A DNA stretch of 64,000 nt from Anthostomella pinea (Eukaryota > Ascomycota > Sordariomycetes > Xylariales > Xylariaceae). The position numbers and the translations under genes were made by a program. Numbering within the stretch: the first letter of the stretch is position 1; the number at the start of each line of letters is the position of its first letter. The DNA lies in NCBI GenBank assembly GCA_963556695.1, contig CAUWAG010000012.1, positions 124,001 to 188,000 of the forward strand. The letters run 5' to 3'. Below, piece after piece: positions 31,015 through 41,449 of the stretch. The notes beneath the pieces were generated by a model. It did not search any database. It saw only the letters and a program-made list of their open reading frames with translations, and was not told where the DNA came from.

Positions 31015-31508
31015 TTAAATACCGTATTACGGTTAAAAAGATTAAATAACGATCGAAAAGCTTATTTAAAGGCGTATTAATATAGTTACAATAAAATATC
31101 GTTATTTAACGCATATCAAACGCGTTTTCAAATGTTTAACAATCGATAAATAATCGATTAAAAGTTAATACTCGTATATTTTTCGCGTTTTTGAATTATT
31201 TAAATGCTTTAATTAAAAAGAAAAGATATTAAAATGTTTTAAGTAAATTAAACGCTTTTAAGTACTGCTAGTATAGTTTTAAGTTTTTATTTAAAAAATC
31301 ATATTCGCTTGATACTAACTACTTCAACTAATTATAAGCCTCCTTTAATATACTAGCTTATTAGTCTATAAATAATCTATACACTAAGCTTAGAATATAA
31401 TTGGCTTCAGTAAAATCTCAGTGCGTGTGTGTACTAGTGAACCCACTAATAAAGCCCACTAGTCCACGAAGTATAATTGGTTTGACCTCTGCTTGTATGG
31501 CCGTGGGG
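31015..31508. other. AT-rich RIP-like DNA, then edge of a gene relic
   Basis: AT-rich to about 31400, no gene. Confidence 0.6.
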
Positions 31509-32203
31509 TCACGTTACCGTCACCGTCACCGTCATCTTCATCTTCGTCTGACCAGGCTTTGGGATGCACTTAGGCTTGATGATCGGGCTGTCGTCGTGGG
31601 AGTGAACCCCTATTTCTGGAGAACGGAACCCGGAAGCTCGTTCCTCATCATACATGGGCGAAGCGCTGTCCCTCGATGAGCCTCCGGTATTGTATCCGTG
31701 CTGTGCGAACTCGTGCTCCTCGATGTCGGGAAAGGCGGCTCGACGGCTAAAAGCGATATCGATCCCAACTTCCACACACTCCGTCAACGCTGGATTTCTC
31801 GGAGCTCGTATATCCAGGACAGGGACCCACGGTTTCTTGACAACTTTTCACATGCTTCAGTGACAGTCTCCATCATGCTGGGACCGTAGGAGATCTGTAT
31901 ATTGATGCAGAAGCGGTCGATCTTTGTCAGTGTATCTTATCGTACAGTCTGTACTCGTTCGATCTCGCGGTGCACCTTTCTACAGCTGTCAAACAGCTCT
32001 TTCCTGGCTGACTTTATGTTTTCGACTCGACTTTCGATCTGGTCCATTTCGTGCTTGAGGGCTAGAGCCGCCTGGCTGATGGCGTCTTCGTCGTCCTTGG
32101 CAAACGCCTCCAGCTGGGACACGAGATCCTTGGAAATGACCTCCATGTGGCGACGGTGCAGATTAAACAAAGAGCCGTCACTAGGCAAATCCGTATCAAC
32201 CAT
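31509..32203 (-). pseudogene. unrecognised coiled-coil protein fragment
   Basis: The ATG at 32201-32203 starts MVDTDLPSDGSLFNLHRRHM. A long helix follows (DLVSQLEAFAKDDEDAISQA, ALKHEMDQIESRVENIKSAR) to TAA at 31937. A likely small intron (GTACGA to AAAG near 31916-31940) links to IDRFCINIQISYGPSMMETV and ACEKLSRNRGSLSWIYELRE. After one more frame change it reaches VEVGIDIAFSRRAAFPDIEE and a Ser/Pro-rich end at 31509. The pieces look like one protein, truncated where AT-rich DNA begins. No family recognised. Confidence 0.45.
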
Positions 32204-33136
32204 CTTTGCTAGGAGTGGAATGGCTCTTTCGGGGCCCGTGTATGCGAGTGGGTCGGACGGGGGGTTCTCTCGGAACTGTCACAGTCCGACTGCTGCTGAG
32301 TCCTGAGATGACTCTGTTGATGTACGTGAAGAAAGGAAACAATCAAGCTAGCTAGGTGACAGGATCTGGTATATATAGGTGTTGACACCCAGAGCTGTGG
32401 GGCTGTCTTCCAGTGCCGTGACGGAAATTGAACAGCCAAAGCAATCTTCGCGATCAAGAGGTTTTGCAAAGTGATGTGTTGGGAGTCTTAAAGGGCGACC
32501 GGTTGCGAAATCGACCCCTTGAAAGTTACGAGGAGACGTCATGGTCAAGACTGTCACTTTCCGGACTCTCAGGCATGTGACTCGTGATAAAGACCGGCGT
32601 AAAGTAACACTGCTCAGGCGACTACTGTACCTTGTTCAACCTTGCTATGCATAGCAAGCCATGGGGCTAGTTAAAACCCAACAGGGTTTTCCGTTGCCAT
32701 CCATGGGCGGAGTCCGATGCATGATCTCGCTCCTGACTTGGGTGCACCTCCCAGGACCGGTCAAGGAGCCGGTGCTCGATTTCATTAGCATGCCACGTTC
32801 AATCCATCATCTCGTCCTCGACCAGGCATGCCTGAGTAAAGTCGGGAACACTCTTTCGTTCTGTCGAAATTACTGTTAACTTCATAGTGCCGACTCACAG
32901 CCCCTGGAGGACCGCTGGCCATCATGAGCAGCATGGCGGAGTACTCTCTCCCACGGAGCCTTCAACAGGTCAACACAGTGGTTTGCTTATTCAACAGAAC
33001 TCGCCATTGAAACTACTTGTAGAGTTCTCAATGATTGCAGCAAGTACGGGAAATACCAGATTAATTTCTACATCACGTCTTCTATGTCTGCTTCGGTATA
33101 AACGTCGCAAATACATCGTCGGTTAGTGGTTGCATT
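32204..33136. other. intergenic, no supported gene
   Basis: Upstream region of the coiled-coil relic. Short frames at 32661-33126 have no recognisable features. Confidence 0.3.
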
Positions 33137-33878
33137 GTGCAGATTCGAATACTAGGAAAACTATTGTGGCTTCGCATCTTGGTTTGCTATTTCTTCTCGG
33201 CATTCGCCTACATCTTTCCGCTGCTCTCTCTTCATGCCTCGGACTTTCCTTCTTCTTCCTTCACGAGCCTTCTCTTTGGCCTCCTTCTTGACTCTGACCG
33301 AATCAGCATGGATATACTTGTAGTGCTCCTCGTGTTTTCGTTATGCTGTTCAATAAAGGCCGACTGATCTTTATCCATGGCCTTTATATCGACTAGATGT
33401 TGGAGACATGCGTCAGTTCAGTAGTCAGGTCGGTACATTTCAAACGCACCTACTCTCCATTGCAACGAACTCCCTGAACATTCCCGCGTTCGACCAGTCG
33501 GCTCGGTGATGCTTCGACATGCGCACGTGGTTCGCAAGGCTTCGACCATTGAACGGATCTTTCACTGCGTTGCGCTCCTCGGCGTGACAGGGCTTTCCTA
33601 TGAACCACTGCTCGGGGTGCCCAATTGGCGCGCCATTGACGATGCCCAGGGTGCCCTACCCTGACGTCGACGCCGTGGCGCTCCCGAAGGTGTAGCCAGG
33701 AAGCTGCATGGCGGAAGTATTGGGTCTTCGAGTATCCCGGCAACAGTGGACGGCTCCGCATTATCCGATGCGAACACTGCCAGTATGGCGTTGAGGCCGA
33801 TCCAAACAAGCTCAGGATCAGCCATTGGGTCAGACCGGTCTGTAGAGGCAGCAATGATCTAGACTGGATCATCTCCAA
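33137..33878 (-). pseudogene. decayed gene, unrecognised family
   Basis: Protein-like segments run in order but in different frames: MADPELVWIGLNAILAVFAS (ATG at 33823-33825), then GIVNGAPIGHPEQWFIGKPC, HAEERNAVKDPFNGRSLANH and VRMSKHHRADWSNAGMFREF. These are followed by EMYRPDY-stop-TDACLQHLV, MDKDQSAFIEQHNE and a highly charged helix KKEAKEKAREGRRKVRGMKR. At least two frame changes and a TGA interrupt it. The consistent sense of all segments argues for one ancestral gene. Confidence 0.45.
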
Positions 33879-34475
33879 TCATTCGTACTCTGGTAATTCC
33901 CCCTGGCAATCTCACGTTGGGGAAACATCATTAACTAATTGAGCAGTTGAGGACGCAACTCGGGAATGGTCCGAAGCTAATAATGTCTGGCTACTCTCCT
34001 CATTAACTTGTGAGGGGTCGCGCCATGGCCATGGTCTGGTGGGCGACGCTACTCTTCAAAGTCCGCCGGGAGTCACGGCCTCGGGGAATACGGATGGCGC
34101 CTCTCAAGCAGCGGAAATCCCCGCAAGGACGTATTCCTGGTACTCTAGATAGAAAAGATGTATTGATGTACATGGCTTGGTAGCCCGAACGCGGCGCATT
34201 CTCAGGTACTACCTTTGCGTCAGTTTTCTCTTTGTACCACACGTTCTCCCGGCCTACAGGAGCCTACAAAAGCTTAAAGAGGGTTCTGTGCCCGGCCTGT
34301 GATCTCGACTTCCGGATTCGGACGCGGCGATGGGTTGCGGCTACGCCAGGCCTCCGTAGCCCGAAGCCAAATGTGGCCAATCACATTGGGTAACCGCCCT
34401 ACATGAAGCCCAATATTGCCGTTTTAGGACGCGGCGAGCAATTTCAGAGGCTCTGATTGGTTGAGGCTGTATCGA
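33879..34475. other. intergenic
   Basis: No gene or repeat recognised before the LTR. Confidence 0.3.
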
Positions 34476-34717
34476 TGTGGCTCCTCAACCCATTTTCCAG
34501 CCACAATGACGGATGGGTCACGGACCAGGGTACAAGGTACCTTGGAGCCCAACTGGTACCCGTTTGTACCAGATTCGTACCCAACTGGGATGATAGCTAC
34601 TTCTAGGATGGGGACACCACCCATCCTTTCTTTCAATTAAGCAACTTCCAGAATCCAGACCAATAGCCACCATTCGTGACCTTGGTCCTGGTTCTGGAAC
34701 CGCTACCACAAGGCACA
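34476..34717 (-). mobile_element. solo LTR family 'TGTGCC', copy 2, TSD TCGA
   Basis: Nearly identical, inverted copy of 12905-13147. Flanked by TCGA at 34472-34475 and 34718-34721. High similarity between the copies implies recent movement, in contrast to the decayed elements nearby. Confidence 0.7.
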
Positions 34718-36296
34718 TCGACACCTGGGCCCCCTCACCTATGTCGTATACGGTATAAGTCCATACGGCGGCTCGATGGCCTAAAGAACTGACACTACCT
34801 TATGTTGCCGTGCTGTCGAAGAGGCGGCTCTGACTTTACCTTGACTGCTTTAGCTTCTAATCTGGTAGCCATCTAGTTGCCTGCCGCTCTTTTGCTTTCC
34901 GCTGCCAGCCAACTTACTTCCTGGGCCGAAACCTGTAGGCCGTGAGCCAAGCAGCTTGCGGACATGGCCATAGGAGACTCGGACAGAGCCGGACAATCTC
35001 TTATCTTGGCAACCAGGAAACTATGAAGTTGCACTGAATTTCCCTGGTCATGAATAGTGTGACTTCGTAGAGAAGTTTCCGAAACGTAGTAGCTACCTAG
35101 CTAATGTCACAACGTACATTGCGGACGATATCTACCCTGGTGTTCCTCTTGCGTGGCTCCCGGCTTATTAAGCACCCAGGTCTCTTGGTTCCACACTCTC
35201 GCTTGTTTCACATTACACTAAAGTTATATTCGATGCGGAAGTCTCGACCATGTGCTGAGGAGGTGAGTCTTGACTAGCGTGTTGGCGAAGTAAGCTCTTG
35301 CTGTTCGTTCAGAGCACATGGGTACGACTAGCCCTCCATTCTGCACCATAGAGACCTCCGGCAAGATGCGATGTCCGGTTATCACGCCACGGATGCAGCA
35401 AACAAGGCCGAGTGAAGAATATGGGGGTTGCCGGTAGTTTACGACCGAAATCATATTCGATGAAGGGGGGGTTGCAAGAGGCAGTCAGGCCGTAAAGCGG
35501 CATTCTTCAAACTTTGATCCAGACAGAACCATCACCCGTGACGTCGTCTTCGAAGAACCAACGGACCTTGTATCTAGACCATACCTCTGCTATGCACCAG
35601 ATGATGCTGCCTCTCACACCAGAAGACGTACTCCTTACCCAGGATGCCTTGGGTTTTTTTCTTTTTCTTTCGGACCGAGCTAGACCCCGCCGGTGATGAC
35701 GGAGTCTGTTGTACTGCTCACAACCACGAAGAACAAAATGGTAACTTCCATCACGAACGCCACTTTCTTCGCTTGCTCGGTTTATGAAGCATGGTGTGCT
35801 ACGGAGAAACCTTGAAATCTCACCACCTCGACGAGACGTGGATCCGAATACAGAGTATGCTTGCCGTGCACACGTGAATGACGCGGATATGACCTGAGGC
35901 ACCGCATCACACACACATTCGGAGAGTAAGATCGCTGCCCCTTTGCACCCGGGTCGGACGGTGAAGCTAGTGTACGAGTTACGTCTCTTTGCAATGATGA
36001 GGATGCGACTTCAACCGGCCTGAAACATGCTGGGCGGTGAAATCCGTGATCAAAAGGGGGTAGCCTTCGGACTTCGAAGTCGCCTAACGAGCTTCCTCTT
36101 CGACACCACGAGCAACTCGAACCTCTGTCGATTTTTGCCTACAATCTAACAACTCATACAAGTTCTCCAGCTATACAGGTATGAACTAACATTCTGATAC
36201 ATTCCAGTTGAGGCAGGGTGTTTTCGGTTGACTATGTTTTCTCCGTGGTATTCCCACAAGTTATCACGAGTCCAGAGCTGATACCAGTCCTACAGC
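34718..36296. other. intergenic with one tentative minus-strand frame at 35507-35914
   Basis: The frame 35507-35914 has no ATG at its upstream end. It ends with protein-like VWSRYKVRWFFEDDVTGDGS and could be a last exon or a relic. 35224-35503 holds another pair of overlapping minus frames of the same quality. Not enough to call genes. Confidence 0.3.
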
Positions 36297-37778
36297 ATGG
36301 ACAACCCCCACAGCCTATCAACCATGGCCTGGCAGCGTGCTCAGCCCGGCCGCGGAGAATACCCAGCCTACATGCACCACTTTTACGACGGAAGTCTCTT
36401 TCCTCCGTGCCGTCCCCAGCAGGAGATATCCGACCCATCAGTCGACCTACTTTGCATCATGTGTGATGAGCGAGGCAGAATCCAGTGCCAGTCTTGCCAC
36501 GCCCCGTACTGCTCCGACACTTGCCGGGCGAAGGACCGAAGCGAACATGCGAAACTTTGCGACTCATTCGCTACCGAGTTCACCAACTCCAATCGGCCCA
36601 CTGGCTGTATCAGAGCCCTCCTGTTTCCTGCCCGAGGCATCAATCCCAAGCTGGTCTGGGTGCGGAACGAGGGTCCAATGGGCACACTGTTTAATGCCGC
36701 GAGCGTCTTGGCACATGATCTCGGCACGCCGGACATCGACTGGCACCCCGTCGCGCGGAATATCAATGGCTGCATACCATTCCGACGAGCTGGGCATGGT
36801 GTGCGATCTCTCGGTTGGAATCATCTGGCGATTGAGTCGCTGAACGTCAATGAGTCTGTATTGCGGCTGGGACGACCATGGTTCTCTTTTGTCCAATACG
36901 GGCCAATACTCTTCGAGGGTTACAGTCGGGTTGTGTCTGAAGACGACCTAAGCCGGCAGGACCTCCGATCAGAAGACATCACACCGCGAGATTTCCGGTC
37001 TATTGTTGATTTCTTCCTGGACATGATGCCGAATCCTTGTATCTCTAACCTCGAAAGGTTCCCGTGGTCGTCACGCAACTGCCTGCCTCGGCAAGCGGTG
37101 AAGATTAACTGCGACGGCGACTTGGAACGATTCCATTCTTTCGTCAATGGTCCGCTGTTCCCTAGGTACGAAGAAGCATGGGTGCCTTCGAGCTCCATGA
37201 ATAGCCCTCGCTGGACAGTGACGTCTATCCAGCATCTGGGTCTCCACTGGGTGTGTCAGCAATGTCTCACCAATCTCGACTTTTTCAACCTGGACATGTC
37301 AGGGTTGAAGAACGAGCAGGGCAATATCTTCCAGGAATGGTCGTTACGACGCCTGAACCGGTTATTCTTGGCAGAAGGTATGGAGCTAATTGGGGTCGGC
37401 AGCGTCCTGGTGATGTATGAGAACGGGGCGCCTATCAATCGGTTTCATGTTGCTGCTGTGGTGGACTACATGAAGGTGGCGGACCGAGCTGGCCTGCTAG
37501 GCGAGTCACCCGGCGAAGACGCGGGTAACTATGCCTCATCGACGCCGGGAAGGGAAAGGGAGCAGTTTGAGCGCTTCTGGACTCAATGGTTGGGCAGGGT
37601 CTCGGACCATCATGATGTTGGCGGCGTGCATCACCCTACACACTGGAACGGGATCCTGTCCCCGTCTTGGAGTAGGCCTGTGCCAATAGCCTCTATCTTG
37701 TACATAAGTACTATCTCTGTCTTTCTCCTGATTACGATGCCGCTTGGGCCATGTGCTTCAAATGGGATAATCGGATAG
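36297..37778 (+). CDS. MYND zinc-finger protein, 493 aa
   Basis: Single-exon frame from the ATG at 36297. Residues 53-88 form a complete MYND finger: C53-x2-C56-x7-C64-x2-C67-x4-C72-x3-C76-x7-H84-x3-C88, within CIMCDERGRIQCQSCHAPYC and the following residues. MYND fingers bind proline-rich partners. The rest (about residues 100-470) is globular with no SET or other catalytic motif that I recognise, as in many fungal MYND-only proteins. The last 30 residues are hydrophobic (SILYISTISVFLLITMPLG). They may be a real tail or read-through of an unspliced 3' intron. No disruption seen. Confidence 0.8.
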   Translation: MDNPHSLSTMAWQRAQPGRGEYPAYMHHFYDGSLFPPCRPQQEISDPSVDLLCIMCDERGRIQCQSCHAPYCSDTCRAKDRSEHAKLCDSFATEFTNSNRPTGCIRALLFPARGINPKLVWVRNEGPMGTLFNAASVLAHDLGTPDIDWHPVARNINGCIPFRRAGHGVRSLGWNHLAIESLNVNESVLRLGRPWFSFVQYGPILFEGYSRVVSEDDLSRQDLRSEDITPRDFRSIVDFFLDMMPNPCISNLERFPWSSRNCLPRQAVKINCDGDLERFHSFVNGPLFPRYEEAWVPSSSMNSPRWTVTSIQHLGLHWVCQQCLTNLDFFNLDMSGLKNEQGNIFQEWSLRRLNRLFLAEGMELIGVGSVLVMYENGAPINRFHVAAVVDYMKVADRAGLLGESPGEDAGNYASSTPGREREQFERFWTQWLGRVSDHHDVGGVHHPTHWNGILSPSWSRPVPIASILYISTISVFLLITMPLGPCASNGIIG

Positions 37779-38483
37779 TAGAAGTCATTCCCAATCACAT
37801 TACACCAGCCATTGCACCCTTGAGTCCGGTGAGCTGGATGGAATGAAGTACGTGATAATCTAAGTAACCTCGGCAATTGTTCCTGCCAGCGATATGACTA
37901 AGCAACTTTGAACCGTGATGCCGCACAGTGAACAGCGTCATATACTACACTACGGAGGCGGTCTTCCCCTTTTGGGGTCGTGTGGCGCGCCACCACGCAA
38001 TTCACCCGTGACAGGAGTCGAACTTCGGGTATTGCTACCTCATGCTGCTCGTATTGGCTATGTTGCTTCAGTCACGAGATTCCATACGCGCATCAGTTCT
38101 CTGTGTCGGGCATGCCAGATCGGATGAGTAGAACGTTCCCATAGACCAGTTCCCGTGATGTGAAGTCTCCGGGTACAGAAAATTAAGGCGATACAACGTT
38201 ATCGTTGGCTCCTAGTTTTGACAGCCTCAAACGGAAACATGTGCAGTTTCCGGAGGCACGTGAGCACCGACGGCCGCGGGCAAGTTGAAAGTTTAATTCA
38301 ACTCTATTCACCTCATACTTATATATACATAGGAGGGGAAGCCCCCTCGCATCCTTCACCTCGATTCGACTTGAACAACCCCATCAACTCCAAGCCCATA
38401 TTTCGTACCTAGGTCCATCAGTATCATCTCTCAACAACATCGCCCTCCAAACTCATCAACTCGCCCGCGACAATACCAGCACA
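37779..38483. other. intergenic, promoter side of the next gene
   Basis: A TATA-like ACTTATATATACATA lies at about 38317-38331, roughly 155 bp before the ATG at 38484. Pyrimidine- and CAAC-rich leader sequence follows. No gene in 37900-38300. Confidence 0.4.
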
Positions 38484-39830
38484 ATGTCGGCCAACAACCA
38501 AGTCCCTCCCATGCAGAACGCAGCACTCAGCAGACCCACGCAATTTCGCTTTGTGCGTCCGCTGGTCGGTCCCAATCCTCCGATGGTGAGTCCTGCGACG
38601 CCCGGCAGAGTGTCATGAACCATGTCTGCGGCGTCGAGGCTGACCATGCATAAATAACACCAGTCTCATGCTCCATCGATGTCGGCCGCTATGCAACCGC
38701 CTCTCTCCCATGCTGCGCCCCGACGACTCCCGAACAAGTGGTCACACAGCCCCAACCTCGCGCCCGCTGCGACGTCGTCGTTGGAAATCGACCAGTACGA
38801 CCCGCACAAGCAGGGCACTACAAATCAACGGAAGCGCAAGGATCCACCGGCAGCAGCAGAACTAGAACGTGTCAAGAAGACCCGCAATATGGGGGCTTGC
38901 CTCCGATGCAAGATTAAAAAGAAACAGGTACCACACGCTGCCTGTCACTGTGACTTTCGTCATGGATACTGACCGCCTCACAAGTGCTTACTCCCTCCCG
39001 ACGCAGACGATGGGAATCATTGCCAAGCATGCACCAACCCATGGCGCAAGAGGAGCGACAACCTGAGGGTGTGGGAGCTCGAATGCATCAGGGGAACTTT
39101 CCTGGACGCGAACATCTTCGACTATCCTGGTATATTTGAATATTCTCCACCGTGTCCGACCTGACGCTAACCATGACTGAAAGGCGACATCCGTCTTGGC
39201 CGTGAGCGCGACATCGCTAACATGTTAGCTTACTGCGATCCCGATGCTTGGCCTTCTGCTACAAGCATTTCGATGCAACATTTTGGGTCAGCCATAGTCG
39301 CCAATGCCGGAATACTTTCAACTCCTTTGAAGGCGGACCCGAGGAAGCCCCCAAGCCGTGGAAAATGGAAACGTAAGAGGGATTATGTGGCCGGGATGTT
39401 GGACCTAATAAACTCCAACACCACCTTCGGCTGCGGCTCGCTCGCTATGATGACATACACACTGGTGTATGTGAGGCACATGCTGATTCCGAGCGAAATG
39501 TCCGATAGGATCCCAGAAGTGCATCGTCGGGTGATATCGGACGTAATATTTTATTACGGTAACAGCCTCATCAGACTTCTTGAATCCTCTGTCTCATCCC
39601 GAAAGCTAGGAGGGCGCGACAAATTGATGGAGGTCTATTACTATTGCACAACTGCTTTCTGTGCAATAGAAATCTGGGATGCTATGTCCGAGCTTGTGCA
39701 CAGATGGAAACAGATTTCCGACAGGTGGACAGAGAAGGGGGATTTTCTAGAGAGAATGCTCATGCACTATGCAGAATGGGCACTCGATCGGCTCGGTACG
39801 TGGCCCAAGACAAATAGAAACCATCATTAA
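38484..39830 (+). CDS. zinc-cluster-like protein (atypical Zn2Cys6), 385 aa
   Basis: Four exons: 38484-38585, 38664-38927, 38985-39129 and 39184-39830. All have GT..AG borders and consistent phases, giving 385 aa. Residues 1-110 are Pro/Ala/Asn-rich and end in a basic stretch (NQRKRKDPP, RVKKTRN). Then comes C113-x2-C116-x6-C123-x10-C134-x2-C137 (CLRCKIKKKQCLLPDADDGN, HCQAC). This resembles a fungal binuclear zinc cluster, but the sixth Cys is not within the usual 6-9 residues; the next is at about 155. The rest is helical (SLAMMTYTLVYVRHML, MEVYYYCTTAFCAIEIWDAM) and lacks an obvious fungal TF middle domain. Probably a nuclear DNA-binding regulator. Confidence 0.75.
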
Positions 39831-40158
39831 CCAGAATCCGCGGAAAAATTCAACAGTGCGCGTAAGCAACGCTGGCAGACATTGTAATAATGTACTCGAA
39901 TTCCACCCCATCGTCCTCCCCGTTCTTGCCACCTACATCTAAGCTCACATCAAACGAGCTCACTTTCAGGGACTTCTGTCCTTTTGACCAGCCATATGTC
40001 TATTCCCTCACTCCAACATCACCACTCTGGGGCCTGATCAAGGCTCTATACCTACGTCACCGCAGACCCAAACGCCCAACCTAACATCCTGCCGCCCAAC
40101 CAAAGCCCCCAACTCCCGTCGATCCCACGAGCCTTCACCACCTCGCTCATGCGCCATA
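39831..40158. other. intergenic between convergent genes
   Basis: Two 3' ends meet here. Nothing else recognised. Confidence 0.35.
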
Positions 40159-40641
40159 TCAACTCGCTTTCGCAGCCTTCCCCTTACGCCGCAGAAACCC
40201 CGCAAGATCCCACCTCCTCCAATCCGTCTTCAAGCCCGGAGACGAGTCACCACTACCCGTAGATACCGCATTCGAGCTCGAGAACAGCGACGACAGCGAC
40301 AGCGACGGCCGCGAAGACACCCCCATGATATCAATGGGCCGTCTGATGTTCCCCGCGCCGCCGATCCCGTAGCTGCGGTGTTGCGTATCCCGCGGGTCGT
40401 TGGCGGGCTCGCTGGTACCATCTGTGCTTCGCCGCCGTTGCCGTGACTGTAAGCTGTTGCTTACTCCTGCACCATCAAACCGTCCACTACCAGCCTGAGA
40501 CGTTGGCGGGGGGTTGGTCGCCTGCAGGTTGGCGATAGAGACGCTGCGCACGAGGGCTAGCTTGCCCTGTATGTGGACGCGGTGCTGGTGCTGGTGCTGG
40601 TGTTGCTTCTGCGGCAGCAGATGGCTGGTTTCCGCGTCCAT
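40159..40641 (-). CDS. DUF3602-type small fungal protein
   Basis: The ATG at 40639-40641 gives MDAETSHLLPQKQHQHQHQH, a Ser/Arg/Asn-rich middle, then SYGIGGAGNIRRPID and a basic C-terminus WDLAGFLRRKGKAAK. The G-x-GGAGN-hydrophobic-R motif is the hallmark of DUF3602 proteins, which are fungal, low-complexity and of unknown function. The frame is open upstream to 40806 without an ATG, so a 5' exon may be missing. A possible upstream coding piece in another frame reads SIHELATGLFYRPGAFWPNG at about 40790-40850. The His-Gln run comes from a CTGGTG-type microsatellite. Confidence 0.6.
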   Translation of the reverse strand: MDAETSHLLPQKQHQHQHQHRVHIQGKLALVRSVSIANLQATNPPPTSQAGSGRFDGAGVSNSLQSRQRRRSTDGTSEPANDPRDTQHRSYGIGGAGNIRRPIDIMGVSSRPSLSLSSLFSSSNAVSTGSGDSSPGLKTDWRRWDLAGFLRRKGKAAKAS

Positions 40642-41449
40642 GCTGGCCAGGGGTACCGCGCCGTCCCCGTTGGGTTTCTGGCCCTGGTTGGGGAGGAATG
40701 TGGACAGGTCGTCGAGCAGGGGTGGCAGTGGGGGAGGCGGGGTGTACAAGTGAGAGCGTATCCTGGATCTGGTCTGTCGTCGGCAGACCGTTCGGCCAGA
40801 AGGCACCTGGGCGGTAAAATAATCCTGTGGCCAGCTCGTGAATAGACTCGACTGGGCTTACTTCAAGACCAGAGCCAGTGCTGCAGCTGAGGGGCTTGCT
40901 CGGGTGACGGGGTTGTCGGCGGGGCGGATGGTGATAGTGAACAACAGAGAGAACGTGAACTTCAGTGAACTCAACCGATTGGGACCGGGCGTGTGCTGGT
41001 ATTCTGGTGGTCTTAAGTGTGGTGCGAGAAGTCAAGACAATATTAAAAAGAGAGGACAGATACACAGGGAAGGCAGCAGGATCTGACAGCTCGACGCCAA
41101 CGAGGGGCGCATTTTGCTTTTATAAGTTACATGTTGGTCCAGAACGAAATGAGTCCCCTGACGCGGTCCAACCAACAGTTCCTGAACAGGGTCACATCGG
41201 TGGCGCGTGGGATCTGCACCTTACCTGTAGCCGGGTGACGCCTCAAGGGCGTGCAGCAAGGGTCGAGCTGAGACCAGGGCTGGCCATTGGCAGGATCGAG
41301 CAGTGGCACAAGCAAGGGGTATATCAATTCTAAACAGAATAAGCATCTTCAGACTTGCCGAATTTTTGAGTCACAGCTGCTTATTCCAGCCTGTTTATTC
41401 CATCAACTCGAACATAGCATTAATCACGCAGCCCTGGGATGATCCTCTT
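40642..41449. other. upstream region of the DUF3602-type gene, plus a mini-element
   Basis: May contain a missed 5' exon (see that gene). 41334-41402 carries a GGAATAAGC mini-element. No other gene. Confidence 0.35.
41334..41402. repeat. GGAATAAGC mini-element 5
   Basis: About 70 bp with CAGAATAAGCA on the left and the doubled right end GCTGCTTATTCC followed by CTGTTTATTCC. Located just past the stop of the MFS gene. Confidence 0.45.

Noticed and set aside
27340..31400. A centromere or mitochondrial insertion as explanation for the AT-rich block
   Set aside because: The block contains recognisable transposon ends, a transposase and RIP-type changes, which explain the AT content without either.
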